NCBI GenBank assembly: GCA_028876695.1
Contig: JAGWRH010000109.1
Location: 1 to 14,647, forward strand
Source: Acidobacteriota bacterium
Lineage (GTDB): Bacteria; Acidobacteriota; Terriglobia; Acidiferrales; UBA7541
Reading direction: 5' to 3'
DNA length: 14,647 bases
Shown: one piece after another, positions 14,327 through 14,647 of the stretch
Numbering within the stretch: the stretch's first letter is position 1
Layout of the letters: the number at the start of each line of letters is the position of its first letter
Notes under the pieces: generated by a model
Seen by the model: only the letters and a program-made list of their open reading frames with translations
The model's database searches: none
What the model was told of the DNA's origin: nothing
Position numbers and translations under genes: made by a program

Positions 14327-14647
14327 TTACCAGCGCCCTCCGTGGCCCCCTCCATGAGATTCGCCGCCGTGGTACCCGCCATTCCCATGAGATCCGCCAT
14401 TTCCACGATTCCCACGCGACCCGTCGTTTCCTCGGAATCCGCCATTTCCGTGAAACCCGCTATCGCCACCGCGAAATCCGCGGTTACCTTGGAAATCGCC
14501 GCGCCCGCCTTCGAACCCGCGCTGCTGTCCGCGGGAATTGTCGTTGCCGCGGAAGTTTTGGTCGCCGTGGAATCCCCGATCGCCGCCCTGAAACCCGCGA
14601 AAGCTGTTGTCGCCGCCGCGGAAGCTGCGGTCGCCGCGAAAATCGCG
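14327..14647 (-). CDS. Gly/Arg/Phe-rich low-complexity protein, C-terminal part only
   Basis: On the minus strand a frame is open from the right edge to a TAA at 14327-14329, giving 106 visible residues; the start lies outside the window. The product is about one-third to one-half glycine, with repeated FRGG, FRGN, GFHG and RGN units. It ends in a His-rich GYHGGESHGGGHGGRW. Asp and Asn are common and hydrophobic residues other than Phe are almost absent, so this part is likely disordered. The frame is real rather than chance because the repeats keep phase, the stop is followed by a strong terminator and the gene end is cleanly placed. Such tails are found on envelope-associated and RNA-binding proteins; the function depends on the unseen N-terminal part, so I do not assign one. 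Confidence 0.75.
   Translation of the reverse strand, partial: RDFRGDRSFRGGDNSFRGFQGGDRGFHGDQNFRGNDNSRGQQRGFEGGRGDFQGNRGFRGGDSGFHGNGGFRGNDGSRGNRGNGGSHGNGGYHGGESHGGGHGGRW

Noticed and set aside
1..14647. CRISPR array, tRNA, rRNA, transposase or phage genes
   Set aside because: I looked for regularly spaced direct repeats, tRNA-like cloverleaf and CCA patterns, DDE or serine/tyrosine recombinase motifs and phage structural genes, and saw none.

Overview
The window is high-GC bacterial DNA with short intergenic gaps, mostly housekeeping genes. I think the source is a member of Acidobacteriota. The grounds are gene content: a split ATP synthase operon that begins with two b-type subunits and lacks atpB and atpE beside them, a YyaL/SPATA20-type protein, a DUF302 protein, a MATE protein with the N-terminal style I associate with that phylum, and a Gly/Arg-rich protein. 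This is an inference from family resemblance, not a search. Some deltaproteobacterial-type lineages share the split ATP synthase layout.

Layout. At 2-727 (+) is the 3' part of an unrecognised coiled-coil protein. A long hairpin terminator (770-810) separates it from a convergent 56-residue basic protein (812-982, -) that has its own promoter and Shine-Dalgarno sequence. NagA (1089-2264, +) is divergent from that small gene. The centre is an F1Fo ATP synthase operon on the minus strand. It reads from a sigma70-like promoter near 8784-8813 through atpF' (b'), atpF (b), atpH (delta), atpA (alpha), atpG (gamma), atpD (beta) and atpC (epsilon), and ends in a glutaredoxin-like gene (2281-2556) that converges on nagA. 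Upstream of the operon on the same strand are the YyaL-type protein (8855-10972) and a DUF302 protein (11100-11519). A 261-bp divergent region with a CRP/FNR-like palindrome and a perfect hairpin separates DUF302 from a VOC/glyoxalase-fold protein (11781-12320, +). A 56-bp inverted-repeat element (12351-12406) lies between the VOC gene and a convergent MATE transporter (12473-13885, -). After about 440 bp of non-coding DNA with a textbook terminator (14211-14262, -) comes the 3' end of a Gly/Arg/Phe-rich low-complexity protein (14327 to the right edge, -).

How the genes work together. The seven ATP synthase genes encode all of F1 plus the peripheral stalk. The membrane ring (c) and subunit a must be encoded elsewhere. 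The b'-b-delta genes are tightly coupled by 4-base stop/start overlaps that use GTG and TTG starts. The other genes appear to be single-function units: amino-sugar catabolism (NagA), thiol redox (the glutaredoxin-like and thioredoxin-fold proteins) and efflux (MATE).

I found no CRISPR array, rRNA, tRNA, transposase, phage gene or recognisable defence system. The least explained parts are the inverted-repeat element, the DUF302/VOC control region and the two edge-truncated proteins. I do not see a convincing new biological system.
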